Source: Microcoleus vaginatus HSN003 (GTDB lineage: Bacteria > Cyanobacteriota > Cyanobacteriia > Cyanobacteriales > Microcoleaceae). From it: a stretch of 64,000 bases of DNA. A program made the translations under genes and the position numbers. The notes under the pieces were generated by a model that was given only the letters and a program-made list of their open reading frames with translations, was not told the DNA's origin and made no database searches. Below, one piece after another: positions 52,006 through 61,419 of this stretch (its first letter is position 1; each line of letters opens with the position of its first letter). Where the stretch lies: the NCBI RefSeq assembly GCF_022701255.1, contig NZ_CP031705.1, positions 3,410,001 to 3,474,000 on the forward strand. The letters run 5' to 3'.

Positions 52006-53439
52006 TTAGTCTAATTCATTTTCAAGAATAGTTGCGATCGCACTTTTAGCATTATCCTGAAACTCCCCAACATCCACCCTACCCAACAGCCAAACAGCCA
52101 GAATCATACCTACCGCCGGCACAGTAAAAACTAACCCGTAAGCCAACATCGGCACCCCAAACAAACTCCTGCCAAAATCCAAAATAGCACCCCCGCTAAT
52201 CGTCGCCACACCCCGCGCCATCGCCTGCGACAAACCCCAAGCACCAATAAAAGTGCCAGCAGTTTCTGCAGCAGTCAAATCCAACATCAAACTCAGCGCA
52301 CCCGTCGTCGTAATTCCCGAAGCTAAACCAAACAACATTAAAGCCGACTTAAACACAATTGGATTACCAGTAAATCCCGATAAAATAATTAAACCAAAAC
52401 AAGCCGCCACCGACAAACAGCCCAACCTAATCGTATTTTGCTTGCCAATTCGCGGCACAATAAAAAAACCAGTTGTAGCCAAACCGATCAGAGTACCAGT
52501 ACCGTAAATAGCATTCAACTGCGTAGTTTGCGAAATCGACATCTTAAAAATTTCCCCGCCGTAAGGTTCCAAAACCGCATCCTGCATAAACAAGCAAATT
52601 GTCATAATCAGCAGGAAAGTAAAAAATAAACCGGTTTGACGGCTAGCAGTCAAAATCCGCAGCGCACTTCCCAGAGTAATTTTATCTTCTCGATTCACTG
52701 CGGACGATCGAGCTTTGTACCGCGAATACTTTTTCTCAACGCCAAAAGTCGCAATCCCCACCAACAGCAAAACAAGCGCCGGCACCTTCACAAACAAACC
52801 ATTAATCGAAGCCTGCAACACTTCCCGCGGCACATCCCCATCAATTTGCTTCAGCAAACCGCTGCTAATAATCGCCCCGATAATAATACCAACCATCAGC
52901 ATCGACCATACCACACCAACCAACTTCGAGCGATCCTCCTCATCCGAAACATCCACCAACAAAGCAGCAAAAGGAGTCGAACTCGAACAAATAGCAATAC
53001 CGTAAAGCCCAAAAATCAAACCCAACAAACCCACCCAACCGTAAGTAGGAGTCGTCCACCCTACAGCCTCCAAACTGCCGCCCAAACGCCACATCACCTG
53101 CACCGCCAAAAAAGCAGTAATCACAAACAAAACGCTTCCTACCCACACATAGCCCGTGCGGTGATGGCCAAACAAAGGCTTAGCATCAGACATTTGCCCG
53201 AACCACACCCTAGCGGGCGCCACAAACTGGTGCATCGCCAGCGTACCCGCCACAACAGTAGCCGGAATCGCCAACTCTTTAATCATCACGCGATTGAGCA
53301 CCCCCAGGGTCAAAATCGACATCATGCCCAATCCCATCTGAAACAAACCCAACCGGAACATAGTCAGGAGGGTAACTCTCTTGAGAGCAGCAGTCGTGGA
53401 ATCTGTTAATCTTGAATCTGGCAAACGGTCGATCGACAT
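52006..53439 (-). CDS. BCD/PucC-family MFS transporter
   Basis: 477 residues, about 12 transmembrane helices. Major facilitator fold of the bacteriochlorophyll-delivery type (PucC, LhaA): MFRLGLFQMGLGMMSILTLGVLNRVMIKEL at helix 1, WFGQMSDAKPLFGHHRTGYVWVGS between helices 2 and 3 and DVSDEEDRSKLVGVVWSMLMVG in helix 5 are family signatures. Cyanobacterial members are thought to help chlorophyll or carotenoid delivery or assembly of antenna complexes. Start ATG 53439. Divergent from the aldo/keto reductase. Confidence 0.92.
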   Translation of the reverse strand: MSIDRLPDSRLTDSTTAALKRVTLLTMFRLGLFQMGLGMMSILTLGVLNRVMIKELAIPATVVAGTLAMHQFVAPARVWFGQMSDAKPLFGHHRTGYVWVGSVLFVITAFLAVQVMWRLGGSLEAVGWTTPTYGWVGLLGLIFGLYGIAICSSSTPFAALLVDVSDEEDRSKLVGVVWSMLMVGIIIGAIISSGLLKQIDGDVPREVLQASINGLFVKVPALVLLLVGIATFGVEKKYSRYKARSSAVNREDKITLGSALRILTASRQTGLFFTFLLIMTICLFMQDAVLEPYGGEIFKMSISQTTQLNAIYGTGTLIGLATTGFFIVPRIGKQNTIRLGCLSVAACFGLIILSGFTGNPIVFKSALMLFGLASGITTTGALSLMLDLTAAETAGTFIGAWGLSQAMARGVATISGGAILDFGRSLFGVPMLAYGLVFTVPAVGMILAVWLLGRVDVGEFQDNAKSAIATILENELD

Positions 53440-53567
53440 AACTATTCAAATAAACACAGCATGACTCATTTATAGTAACTGAGATACCCGTCACCAGCCG
53501 CCATTCCTCCCCAGGCTAGAAGCTCGATCGCGACTATTTATAGAAAAATAATAGAGAATAAAGAATT

Positions 53568-54527
53568 GTGGATTTACCAACCGTGACAACCATTACCCTA
53601 GGACAAAATGGCCCAGCCGTCATTCCCCTGTGCGTCGGAACTTGGGCTTGGGGCGACAAACTATTTTGGAACTACGGCAGCAACTACGGCGCCGCCGAAG
53701 TCGAAGCAGCATTCAAAACATCCCTAGACAGCGGAGTCAACTTTTTCGACACAGCCGAAGTCTACGGTAACGGCTTGTCAGAAGAATTACTGGGGCAGTT
53801 TCTCAAAAAAACCACCCAACCCGTGCAAATAGCCACAAAATTCGGCCCCGTACCTTGGCGGATTACAGGAAAATCAGTTTCCAACGCTTTGAGTGCCAGC
53901 TTAAAACGCTTGCAAGTAGAACAAATAGCCCTCTACCAAGTGCACTGGCCATTCACTTTTTTACTCAGTCAAGAAACCCTGATGAACGCCTTAGCGGAGG
54001 AAGTAAAACAAGGCAGAATTCAAGCAGTAGGAGTCAGCAACTATTCAGCAGAACAGATGCGCCAAGCCCACAAAATACTAGCAGCCAGAGGCGTTCCCCT
54101 AGCAACAAATCAAGTCCGGTACTCCTTGCTGTCGCGGCAAGTAGAAAAACAAGGAATTGTGAGTGCAGCCCGCGAATTGGGAGTCACAATTTTAGCGTAC
54201 AGTCCCTTAGCCCAAGGATTGCTTACCGGCAAATACACAGCCCAAGAACAACCTACGGGAGCCCGCAAAATGGACTCCCGCTTCAGTAAAAGCGGCATCG
54301 AAAAAATCGAATTAGTCATGTCCACCCTGCGGAAAATGGGCAAAAAGCGCGATCGAACTCCCGCCCAAGTTGCCCTAAACTGGTTAATATCTCAAAACAA
54401 AGTCATCCCCATTCCCGGTGCCAAAACCGCAAAACAAGCCCAAGAAAACGCAGGCGCCTTAGGCTGGACTTTAAGCCAAGATGAAGTCAACCAGCTAGAA
54501 CTAATGACTCGTCCCTGGCTAGAATAA
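53568..54527 (+). CDS. Aldo/keto reductase
   Basis: 319 residues from GTG 53568; an alternative start is GTG 53583 (MTTITLGQ), which fits relatives well. TIM-barrel AKR: FFDTAEVYGNGLSEELLG carries Asp and Tyr of the catalytic tetrad, IATKFGPVPWR the Lys, and YQVHWPFTF the His. YSPLAQGLLTGKY and IPIPGAKTAKQAQENAGA bind NADPH. Substrate unknown; cyanobacterial relatives reduce reactive aldehydes or act on sugars. Followed by heptad repeats. Confidence 0.92.
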   Translation: MDLPTVTTITLGQNGPAVIPLCVGTWAWGDKLFWNYGSNYGAAEVEAAFKTSLDSGVNFFDTAEVYGNGLSEELLGQFLKKTTQPVQIATKFGPVPWRITGKSVSNALSASLKRLQVEQIALYQVHWPFTFLLSQETLMNALAEEVKQGRIQAVGVSNYSAEQMRQAHKILAARGVPLATNQVRYSLLSRQVEKQGIVSAARELGVTILAYSPLAQGLLTGKYTAQEQPTGARKMDSRFSKSGIEKIELVMSTLRKMGKKRDRTPAQVALNWLISQNKVIPIPGAKTAKQAQENAGALGWTLSQDEVNQLELMTRPWLE

Positions 54528-54534
54528 ATTTGTT

Positions 54535-54690
54535 AATTGTTGAGTGTTGACTGTTGAGTGTTGACTGTTGACTGTTGACTGTAAATATCCTATAGGTTTG
54601 GTAGAACGAAACCCAAGTTCTACCCAACCTAAAGTTCGTTTCCCTCTTCCTTCTTCCCTCTTCCTTCTTCCCTCTTCCTTCTTCCTTCTT
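54535..54690. repeat. Heptad repeats TTGACTG/TTGAGTG and CTTCCTT arrays
   Basis: 54535-54585 has TTGACTG and TTGAGTG units in period 7 (about six), followed by pyrimidine arrays (CTTCCTTCTTCCCTC-type units) at about 54630-54690, ending 10 bp before the methyltransferase ATG. Confidence 0.85.
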
Positions 54691-54699
54691 CGTTTTACT

Positions 54700-55215
54700 A
54701 TGAAAATCTTAACTGACTGGGGCTTCACACGCGAAGGCTGGCGCAAAAACAGCCGCGGCGAATATTTAGTTTTGCTTCAAGGAGGATTGCTCACAGGATT
54801 TGTAATCTTACCAGTTTATCAACTGCCAGGATTAAAAATTCAATCAACCCACTTACTTTATATTATCTGGTTTATGGCCAGTATTCTCGGCTTAACCGGA
54901 TTAATTTTCATCATCAAAGCATTGATAGACTTAGGAAAAAACCTCACACCTTTACCGTATCCCATAGAAAACGGAGAATTAGTCCAAACAGGCATTTACG
55001 GAATAGTGCGGCATCCATTATACAGTGGCTTAATTTTAGCAGCCCTCGGCTGGACACTTTTTCAAATGAGCATATCCCACCTAATAGTCAGCGCACTATT
55101 AATAATACTTTTCGAGATCAAAGCCAACCGAGAAGAAACCTGGTTAACCAAAAAATATCCAGATTATTCAGAGTACCGCCAGCGAGTAAAAAAACTCATT
55201 CCCGGCATCTATTAA
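54700..55215 (+). CDS. Isoprenylcysteine-carboxyl-methyltransferase-family membrane protein
   Basis: 171 residues from ATG 54700, 4-5 membrane segments. The C-terminus has the ICMT/PEMT signature: GIYGIVRHPLYSGLILAALGW, IKANREETWLTKKYPDYSEYRQRVKKLIPGIY (Glu-Glu and Tyr-Arg-Arg). The earlier frame (from 54568) is repeat DNA. The family methylates lipids, isoprenoids or prenylated proteins with SAM; target unknown. It stands alone on the plus strand. Confidence 0.88.
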   Translation: MKILTDWGFTREGWRKNSRGEYLVLLQGGLLTGFVILPVYQLPGLKIQSTHLLYIIWFMASILGLTGLIFIIKALIDLGKNLTPLPYPIENGELVQTGIYGIVRHPLYSGLILAALGWTLFQMSISHLIVSALLIILFEIKANREETWLTKKYPDYSEYRQRVKKLIPGIY

Positions 55216-55233
55216 CAGCAATTAACCCGAAAA

Positions 55234-55887
55234 TTATTCATGCTTTGTCCCATCAGGCATAATCGCACCCTTGAAATTAGCTCCTACCAAATTGGTACTA
55301 AGCAGCAAAGCATTTTTCAAATTAGCACCCTTTAAATTAGCATCTTCCAGGTTTGCCATCCATAGATTCGCCCCTTCCAAATTCGCGCCCTCCAAGTTAG
55401 CATTGACCAGAAAAGTTCCTTTCAGGAAAGCACCTTTTAAATTGGCATTTTTTAAGTTATTACTTGCCAAATAAGCATCCTCTAGAAAGGCATTTTCTAG
55501 ATTGCTATCCTCCAAATTCGCCCCTGCCAAATTGCTGCGGCTCAGGTAGACACCACGCAAATTTGCTTGTTTTAAATTAGCATTTACCAGATTGGCACTC
55601 CACAAATTGGCATCTTTAAGGTTAGCATTTTCTAAATTAACGCCTTCGAGAAAAACAGCACTCAAATTAGCGCCTGAGAGATAGCAGTTCCGGCATTCTC
55701 TCGCTACAAGCAAATGTCTGACTCGATGCTTAACAGAGGAAATGTTGGCGGCAAAAGTTATCAAAGCTGTACCTGTTAAGGCGATAATGCTAAAAGTTGT
55801 CAGTTTGATCGCACTTACAAGTTTTCTCTGTTGTATTTCTCGGAAAATCCGCTCGCAGCCCCTAAAAATATTTACAGAATTGCTCAT
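55234..55887 (-). CDS. Pentapeptide-repeat protein with N-terminal membrane anchor
   Basis: 217 residues. One hydrophobic segment (about 27-45, SIIALTGTALITFA) precedes about 28 pentapeptide repeats A(D/N)LxN (70-215), which form a right-handed quadrilateral beta-helix. The repeated CTLKGANL-type codons give a strongly periodic DNA (15 bp). Cyanobacteria have many such proteins, none with a general biochemical role. The helix would face the periplasm or lumen if the anchor is a signal-anchor. Convergent with the preceding methyltransferase gene (18 bp between stops). Confidence 0.9.
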   Translation of the reverse strand: MSNSVNIFRGCERIFREIQQRKLVSAIKLTTFSIIALTGTALITFAANISSVKHRVRHLLVARECRNCYLSGANLSAVFLEGVNLENANLKDANLWSANLVNANLKQANLRGVYLSRSNLAGANLEDSNLENAFLEDAYLASNNLKNANLKGAFLKGTFLVNANLEGANLEGANLWMANLEDANLKGANLKNALLLSTNLVGANFKGAIMPDGTKHE

Positions 55888-55937
55888 ATTTATAATCCAG
55901 TGTTTTGCTTCCCTGCCCTTCCCCTTCCCCTTGCCTT

Positions 55938-57371
55938 ATGAAAAAACAGTTAAAATTTAAATTCCTGACGATCGCACTTATTGTAAGCTTAGCAATAATC
56001 GGTGTCGGATGCGATCGCCTTTTCAAAAAACCCTTTCAACTTCCCGCCTCAGCCAAACAAGAACCCTGGCCCATTCAAACAGGCCTCCGAGCAGCCATCC
56101 TCCGCGACAACATACCAACAGTCAACCGCGTAGTTTTAGTACCCGACGAAGCCACATTCTTAGCAGCAATCCAAAAATGGAATCTCAAAGGAAACTGGCC
56201 TATTCTCATCGAAGACAAAAAATATGCGCCCATGTTTTTGCAGCGCTTTCAACCCGAAGAAATAGTCCGTTTGCCAAGCATCAAACAGCAACTGCCAAAA
56301 AATCAAAAACTCCAGCAATTAATGCTGAACGCAGCAGCAGCAGCTTGGAATGCCACCGATACTCCAACCTTAAAAGCACAATGGAAGCAACTCGGCTGGG
56401 AACCCCCAGGAGTAGTAATCACATCAGAAAACGACGCCGCACGTTCTGCAGCAGTTGCCTTAGCAGCGGCTCACGGTCAACCTTTAGTATTTCTAGAAGG
56501 CAACTTCGGAAAACCAAACGATACCCTCAATAACACACAGTGGAAAAATCTGCAAACAGAAATTAAAAAAGCTGTCGAATCAACCGGATATTTTTACTCT
56601 CAACTCGCAGACCCGATCGACACAATAACCATTGTACGCCAACTAGCAGTCAAATATCAATCTCCTGAAAAACCCGACGAACAACTAGCCGTTACAGACG
56701 GTTTGGGAAGACACCCCAACGGCGAACGCTGGGCGGCTGTCGGCTGGATTTACGGCTCGGAAGTACGATCGATCTATCAAGCCATGTGCGCCTTATTTCT
56801 CGATACCGAAACCGCCATGCTTTATGACAGTTACCCCAAGGAAGGAAATTGGGCAAAATATGAAATGGAGGCCGCCGCTAGCGGACTAAAAACCATAGGC
56901 TTGAATGTCGAAGTAGTGCAGAAACCCGAATCTAGCTTGGAAAAGTGGCGGAGTTTAGCCTCAAAACCGTGGACATTTGACTTAATATTAATGAATTCCA
57001 AAGGCTATCCAAAATCATTTCAAGTCGGCAACGGGGACGCTTCAGTTGAGGACATACCAAAACTCCAATTTCCCGCAGCAATCCACATGATCCACAGTTG
57101 GTCAGCAGCCGCCCCCGATGACAAAAACACCGTTGCCGGAAGGTGGCTAGAAAATGGTGCTTACGCATATATTGGCAGCGTCAACGAACCTCTTTTATCT
57201 GCCTTTATTCCACCTAAATTAATGGTCGATCGCCTGAAGCGAGGCTCACCCTTTTTAATCGCAGCACGCCAACTAGAATCCCCTCCGTGGAAAGTCGCCA
57301 CCATCGGCGATCCGCTAATGTCGATCGCCAAACCCAGACCAAGAATCCCGCCCACTCAACAACCGATCTGA
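55938..57371 (+). CDS. Conserved cyanobacterial-type lipoprotein, 477 aa, unknown function
   Basis: From ATG 55938; the upstream in-frame extension is repeat DNA. A lipoprotein signal ends in SLAIIGVGC (lipobox Cys25). The body is soluble, with several WxxL and GxxW turns (WPIQTGLRAAILRDN, VVLVPDEATFLAAIQKW, GLGRHPNGERWAAVGWIYG, SSLEKWRSLASKPW), which resemble a periplasmic ligand-binding or Rossmann-like fold without a decisive motif. I do not recognise a named family. Runs of Gln-rich codons lie in the first third. Confidence 0.72.
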   Translation: MKKQLKFKFLTIALIVSLAIIGVGCDRLFKKPFQLPASAKQEPWPIQTGLRAAILRDNIPTVNRVVLVPDEATFLAAIQKWNLKGNWPILIEDKKYAPMFLQRFQPEEIVRLPSIKQQLPKNQKLQQLMLNAAAAAWNATDTPTLKAQWKQLGWEPPGVVITSENDAARSAAVALAAAHGQPLVFLEGNFGKPNDTLNNTQWKNLQTEIKKAVESTGYFYSQLADPIDTITIVRQLAVKYQSPEKPDEQLAVTDGLGRHPNGERWAAVGWIYGSEVRSIYQAMCALFLDTETAMLYDSYPKEGNWAKYEMEAAASGLKTIGLNVEVVQKPESSLEKWRSLASKPWTFDLILMNSKGYPKSFQVGNGDASVEDIPKLQFPAAIHMIHSWSAAAPDDKNTVAGRWLENGAYAYIGSVNEPLLSAFIPPKLMVDRLKRGSPFLIAARQLESPPWKVATIGDPLMSIAKPRPRIPPTQQPI

Positions 57372-57767
57372 TAGTATGCGCGAGCGAGGGATTTAAAATT
57401 GGAGATTTGAGATTTGTGGTTGTAAGGTAAAATCTCAAATCCCCCATTCTTTAATTTGAAAGTTGTTTTTTACTGAGTTATATGATATTGGTAGTTCACT
57501 GATGCGATCGCCCTAAACGCCAACACGCTAAATATAGTTAATTAGCATTATCGCCAAAGTATATCTAAGTTTGAATGTAACTTAGCATACAATCCGGCCA
57601 AATCCGCCACTCCTCAGAATCGGTCATTCCACCCCAGCCGCCGCCCCAAAAATTTACCCTAAGATACGACTTAATTAAGTTGTCAATTCCCCTAAAATAA
57701 CTCAAAATGAAAATAAGAAATAAATTGTAATATTTATATAACTTCTCACCAAAGAATTAACCGCTAA
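57372..57767. other. Intergenic DNA upstream of the ClC gene
   Basis: Nothing coding. It holds short ATTTGAGATTT-type repeats in inverted orientation around 57395-57445 and AT-rich DNA (for example TTAATTAGCATTATCGCC) that may include the ClC promoter. No hairpin stands out. Confidence 0.55.
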
Positions 57768-59354
57768 ATGAGACCCACCCCTCCTGTGGATCTGCCGCCA
57801 CCTGGGCCAACCGCAGCAACTCCCCAAGCCTCCAGCCTCAGCCCGCTATTCAGCCGCCTGCACCCCAGCCCAGAAACCCTCCTGCTCATCCTCTCCCTAG
57901 TCATCGGGGGAGTTACGGGTGCAGGCGTCGTCACATTTCACTACCTCATCCACTTCATCCACAGCCTGATGCTGGAAGACTTCATGGGTGCGATCGCCTC
58001 GAAAGGCTCTTGGACGCTAGCCTGCATTCCCACCCTCGGCGGAGTCATCATCGGGCTGATGCGGTGGCGATTTCGGGATTTTGGCCCGAATATGTCTTCC
58101 TTAATTGCAGCCACCCGCGGGCTGCAAGAACTCTCCCCCCTCAAACCCATCACCAAAATGGTGGCCGCCTCAGTTTCCCTCGGCACCGGCGCCTCCCTCG
58201 GCCCGGAAGCCCCCAGCGTCGAAATCGGGGCCAACTTCGGAATGCTGCTGGCTCAAGTCTTGCAGCTTTCCCCAGAACGGCAGCGCTTGCTCCTAGGCGC
58301 GGGAGCAGCAGCAGGTTTATCCGCCGGATTTAACTCTCCCATCGCCGGAGTGTTCTTTGCCTTAGAAGTCGTGCTCGGAAGCACCTTCGCCACTTCGTCC
58401 GTCAGCGTTGTCTTGCTCTCCGCCGTAGTTTCGGCGCTCATCGCTCAAATCTGCTTGGGAGCTCAGCCGGCCTTTTCTTTGCCGATTTACGATGTCCGCA
58501 GCCCGCTAGAACTGCCTCTGTACATGGGATTGGGACTTTTGGCGAGCGGAGTGTCTCTAGCCTACACAGAAGCAATTCAATTGGCCGATGGCTGTTTTCA
58601 AGGAAAAGTCCGAGGATTTGCTTGGCTCGGACGACTGCCCCGGCCGCTTCACCCGATCATCGGCGGGGCCTGCGTCGGCTTAGTCGCCCTGCAATTCCCT
58701 CAAATTTTGGGTGTCGGGTACGAAACAGTCCAAGCAATGCTCCAAGATGTTAAATTTTCCTTGCCTTTGCTGCTGCTGCTGCTGTTTGTCAAACTGGCGG
58801 TGACAGCAATCAGCCTCGGCAGCGGTTTAGTGGGCGGCATCTTTGCTCCGGCGATGTTTTTGGGAGCTTCCCTGGGTTCGGCTTACGGCCTGTTTTTGGA
58901 AATGCTGCCGGCAATGAGCGATCGAGTCGCCGGTCCTCCCGCCTACGCAATGGTAGGAATGGCCGCCGTACTCGCCGGCAGCGCCAGAGCACCGCTGACA
59001 GCCATCTTGTTGATGTTTGAATTAACCCGCGATTATCGGATTGTCTTGCCTTTGATGGCAGCAGTCGGATTGAGCGTTTGGCTGGTGGAGTGGGTAAACC
59101 GTCGATCGACAGCCCACAGCCTCAACCTTCAGCAAATGGGCGTAGACGTGGCTCTCAATACGCCGATCAAAGCCAGAGAACAGTTGCAAGATTGGGAAGA
59201 TGTTTTGGGCGATCGCATCGTCACAGAGTTGATTTCTTGCCAGCTCCCCACCGACGGCGAACACAGTATCGATCGACCAGAACCCACCGACGCCCCAGTG
59301 CTAGCCCTCGTTAATGCACACTTGTCCGAAAAAGTCAACCCCAATAAAGAATAA
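57768..59354 (+). CDS. Chloride channel / H+:Cl- antiporter family protein
   Basis: 528 residues, ClC family with about 18 helices in two inverted halves. Conserved elements: SLGTGASLGPEAPSVEIG (the GxEGP-like filter region with the gating Glu), LLLGAGAAAGLSAGFNSPIAGVFFALEV, GSGLVGGIFAPAMFLGASLG (GxFxP), and the N-terminal VTFHYLIHFIHS. The segment after 480 is a short soluble C-terminal tail without CBS domains. Begins ATG 57768. Either a channel or an antiporter; the external Glu suggests the latter. Confidence 0.93.
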   Translation: MRPTPPVDLPPPGPTAATPQASSLSPLFSRLHPSPETLLLILSLVIGGVTGAGVVTFHYLIHFIHSLMLEDFMGAIASKGSWTLACIPTLGGVIIGLMRWRFRDFGPNMSSLIAATRGLQELSPLKPITKMVAASVSLGTGASLGPEAPSVEIGANFGMLLAQVLQLSPERQRLLLGAGAAAGLSAGFNSPIAGVFFALEVVLGSTFATSSVSVVLLSAVVSALIAQICLGAQPAFSLPIYDVRSPLELPLYMGLGLLASGVSLAYTEAIQLADGCFQGKVRGFAWLGRLPRPLHPIIGGACVGLVALQFPQILGVGYETVQAMLQDVKFSLPLLLLLLFVKLAVTAISLGSGLVGGIFAPAMFLGASLGSAYGLFLEMLPAMSDRVAGPPAYAMVGMAAVLAGSARAPLTAILLMFELTRDYRIVLPLMAAVGLSVWLVEWVNRRSTAHSLNLQQMGVDVALNTPIKAREQLQDWEDVLGDRIVTELISCQLPTDGEHSIDRPEPTDAPVLALVNAHLSEKVNPNKE

Positions 59355-59503
59355 AAAACCGCGTGACAGCAAAAACAGACGAAGAACGGGAGAATTGAGA
59401 ATTCTTCCCTCTTCCCTCTGCGCCCTCTGCGGTTAATCCCTCTTCCTTCAGATTTCAGCTAAAATAACCAAATATTATTAACAATAGGCAGAGAGGGGCT
59501 TCG

Positions 59504-59983
59504 GTGGCAGGAAACGAGGCAACTGCAAAAAACAAAAGTCAAAAAACACCCGGAAAAACCCCCTTGGGTTCCACTCATTACACCTTGTTAGGGCTGCATC
59601 CTTCAGCCTCAGCGATCGAAATTCGGCGATCGTACCGGGAACTGAGCAAACTCTACCATCCCGATACCACCGAGCTGCCGCCCGCAGTCGCCACCGCCAA
59701 ATTTCAGCAGCTCAATAACGCCTACGCCACCCTCAGCAACCCAGAACGTCGCCTCGCCTACGACCTCAAAATAGGCTATTCTCGCCTGAACGTGATTGGG
59801 CCGCCCCCAGGCTTCAATACTCCGGTTTCGGGCTCCGGCAAAAAAACTTCCAACTCCGCTTACCTAGATCCCACGGATCGACCTCTTTCCCCCGGAGAAA
59901 TGTTCGCTCTGTTTATCATGGGAGCTAGCTTAATAGGATGTTTGGTACTGGCGATCGCGATCGGCTTAATTCGCGGCAATTAA
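59504..59983 (+). CDS. J-domain protein with a C-terminal membrane helix
   Basis: 159 residues from GTG 59504. The N-terminal J domain (about 25-90) has the HPD at 52-54 (YHPDTTELPP), so it can stimulate Hsp70/DnaK. A Pro/Ser linker and a C-terminal hydrophobic helix (about 128-155) follow. It sits 90 bp before a DUF3143 gene; this pairing is common in cyanobacteria. It likely recruits DnaK to a membrane, with clients unknown. Confidence 0.88.
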   Translation: MAGNEATAKNKSQKTPGKTPLGSTHYTLLGLHPSASAIEIRRSYRELSKLYHPDTTELPPAVATAKFQQLNNAYATLSNPERRLAYDLKIGYSRLNVIGPPPGFNTPVSGSGKKTSNSAYLDPTDRPLSPGEMFALFIMGASLIGCLVLAIAIGLIRGN

Positions 59984-59994
59984 AGCCTCAAATC

Positions 59995-60073
59995 CCAAAT
60001 GTCCAATCTAAAATCTAAAATCCCCAATCCGAAATCCCCAATCTAAAATCTAAAATCTAAAATCTAAAATCCC
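59995..60073. repeat. Heptad repeats AAAATCT / AATCCCC
   Basis: AAAATCT units (period 7) mixed with AATCCCCAATC words fill the gap between the J-domain gene and DUF3143, up to the ATG at 60074. The same word family is found at about 15468-15500, 60390 and 60620-60650. Confidence 0.85.
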
Positions 60074-60346
60074 ATGACTCTTCCTTCCGCTGACACTCCT
60101 TTGTACAACCATCCACTCCCGGAAATCGAGCAGTGGCTAAAAAGCCGCGGCTGCCAGCAAGATCGGCGAGAACTCCACTGCTGGCAGATCGAGCAAGTTA
60201 CATGGAAAGCAGAACTCTCCCTTGATATTGACCAACTCACCGTCCGCTACATTGATGCTGGAGCCGACGGCCAAGACATTCAGCGAGCATTCAAATACTC
60301 CCTCTCACGTCAGGACATTGAAGCGGCCGTTTTCTCCGGCCCCTAA
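60074..60346 (+). CDS. DUF3143 family protein
   Basis: 90 residues starting MTLPSADTPLYNHPLPEIEQW. This is the cyanobacterial DUF3143 family: SRGCQQDRRELHCWQIEQVTWKAELSLDIDQLTVRYIDAG, an alpha/beta protein with no established activity. The conserved gene order with the J-domain gene upstream suggests a shared role with DnaK. The end, FKYSLSRQDIEAAVFSGP, is also typical. Confidence 0.9.
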   Translation: MTLPSADTPLYNHPLPEIEQWLKSRGCQQDRRELHCWQIEQVTWKAELSLDIDQLTVRYIDAGADGQDIQRAFKYSLSRQDIEAAVFSGP

Positions 60347-60652
60347 TTTGATTTGAGATGCGAGATTTGTCCTCCAATCTAAAATCTAAAATCGTTAGGT
60401 TGAGCAAGATATGAGTGAAATTGGTATGAGATTTTAGATGGGGAATCCAGGTAAGAATCAGGAGCATCAAGCGTGCAAGCATTTACATGGGAGTGCGATC
60501 GTCCCCCTTGCTGTATTGTGCTGTGCGGGACGCTCGCAGGTCATCAAAACCTTTTTTACTTTCATGGAGATGCTCCTTCAGAATCCACACCTTTTTGGAA
60601 ACTGAAAAATCCACCAAAAAATCTAAAATCTAAAATCCCAAATCCAAAATCG
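60347..60652. other. Intergenic DNA, convergent ends of DUF3143 and uppS
   Basis: AAATCTAAAATC heptads appear at about 60388-60400 and 60618-60650. In between are a few open frames without support, including one on the plus strand (60473-60778) that overlaps uppS. No hairpin strong enough to call a terminator. Confidence 0.55.
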
Positions 60653-61399
60653 TTACACTTTGCCAAATCGGCGGCTGCGCTTCTGATAATCAGACAAAGC
60701 GCGGTGAAACTCCGATCGATCAAAATCCGGCCAGAGTGTCTCAGTAATGTAAATTTCCGAATAAGCCATTTGCCATAGCAGAAAATTGCTCAACCGCATT
60801 TCCCCGCTCGTCCGGATCAGCAAATCCGGGTCACAAACATCAGCAGTATACAAATAGCGTTTAAATAAAACCTCATCAATCTCCTCCGGCTGCAACTTGC
60901 CCTCTTTCACCTGAGTGGCGATCGCCCGACAAGCTTGTACAATCTCCTGACGCCCCCCGTAATTCGTCGCCACCGTAAACAAAATCCCCTGATTATGCTG
61001 AGTGGCCGTCACAGAACGCTCGATTTCCGCCTGCAAAGACTTCGGCAAAGCCTGCAAATTCCCCATAAATTGAATTTGCACGTCCTCGTCCACCATCTCC
61101 CGCAATTCTTGCCGCAACTTTCCCTCAAACAAACTCATTAAAAAATCCACTTCTCCGGCCGGCCGCCCCCAATTCTCCGTCGAAAAAGCATAGGCGGTTA
61201 AAGCTGGAATCCCCCAATCTTTGCAGCAGCGCAGCAGTTCCTTCAGAGTGCTAGCTCCTCGGCGGTGTCCCGCAATCCGCGGCAACCCCTTCTTCTTAGC
61301 CCAGCGCCCGTTCCCGTCCATAATCACTGCTATGTGCTTAGGCAGTAGTTCCTGTTGCAGATCCTCCGGCAACTTTTCCAAGCAAATTCCTTGACTCAT
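60653..61399 (-). CDS. uppS: Isoprenyl transferase (undecaprenyl/polyprenyl diphosphate synthase)
   Basis: 248 residues. [26 protein letters not shown] carries the catalytic Asp28 and the FPP site; [19 protein letters not shown] and [28 protein letters not shown] are the other cis-prenyltransferase motifs. It makes the lipid carrier for peptidoglycan and O-antigen, or longer polyprenols. It lies 20 bp after cdaA on the same strand, so the two are likely cotranscribed. Confidence 0.95.
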   Translation of the reverse strand: MSQGICLEKLPEDLQQELLPKHIAVIMDGNGRWAKKKGLPRIAGHRRGASTLKELLRCCKDWGIPALTAYAFSTENWGRPAGEVDFLMSLFEGKLRQELREMVDEDVQIQFMGNLQALPKSLQAEIERSVTATQHNQGILFTVATNYGGRQEIVQACRAIATQVKEGKLQPEEIDEVLFKRYLYTADVCDPDLLIRTSGEMRLSNFLLWQMAYSEIYITETLWPDFDRSEFHRALSDYQKRSRRFGKV

Positions 61400-61419
61400 G
61401 GTTTCTCCCGATTACCCGA

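Noticed and set aside
52636..53409. 257-codon frame antisense to the PucC-type transporter
   Set aside because: Extremely Gln/His/Asn/Ser-rich translation, as expected for the reverse of a hydrophobic membrane gene; the opposite strand encodes a clear MFS protein.
60473..60778. 101-codon plus-strand frame before uppS
   Set aside because: Overlaps the 3' end of uppS and is partly heptad repeat; no domain.
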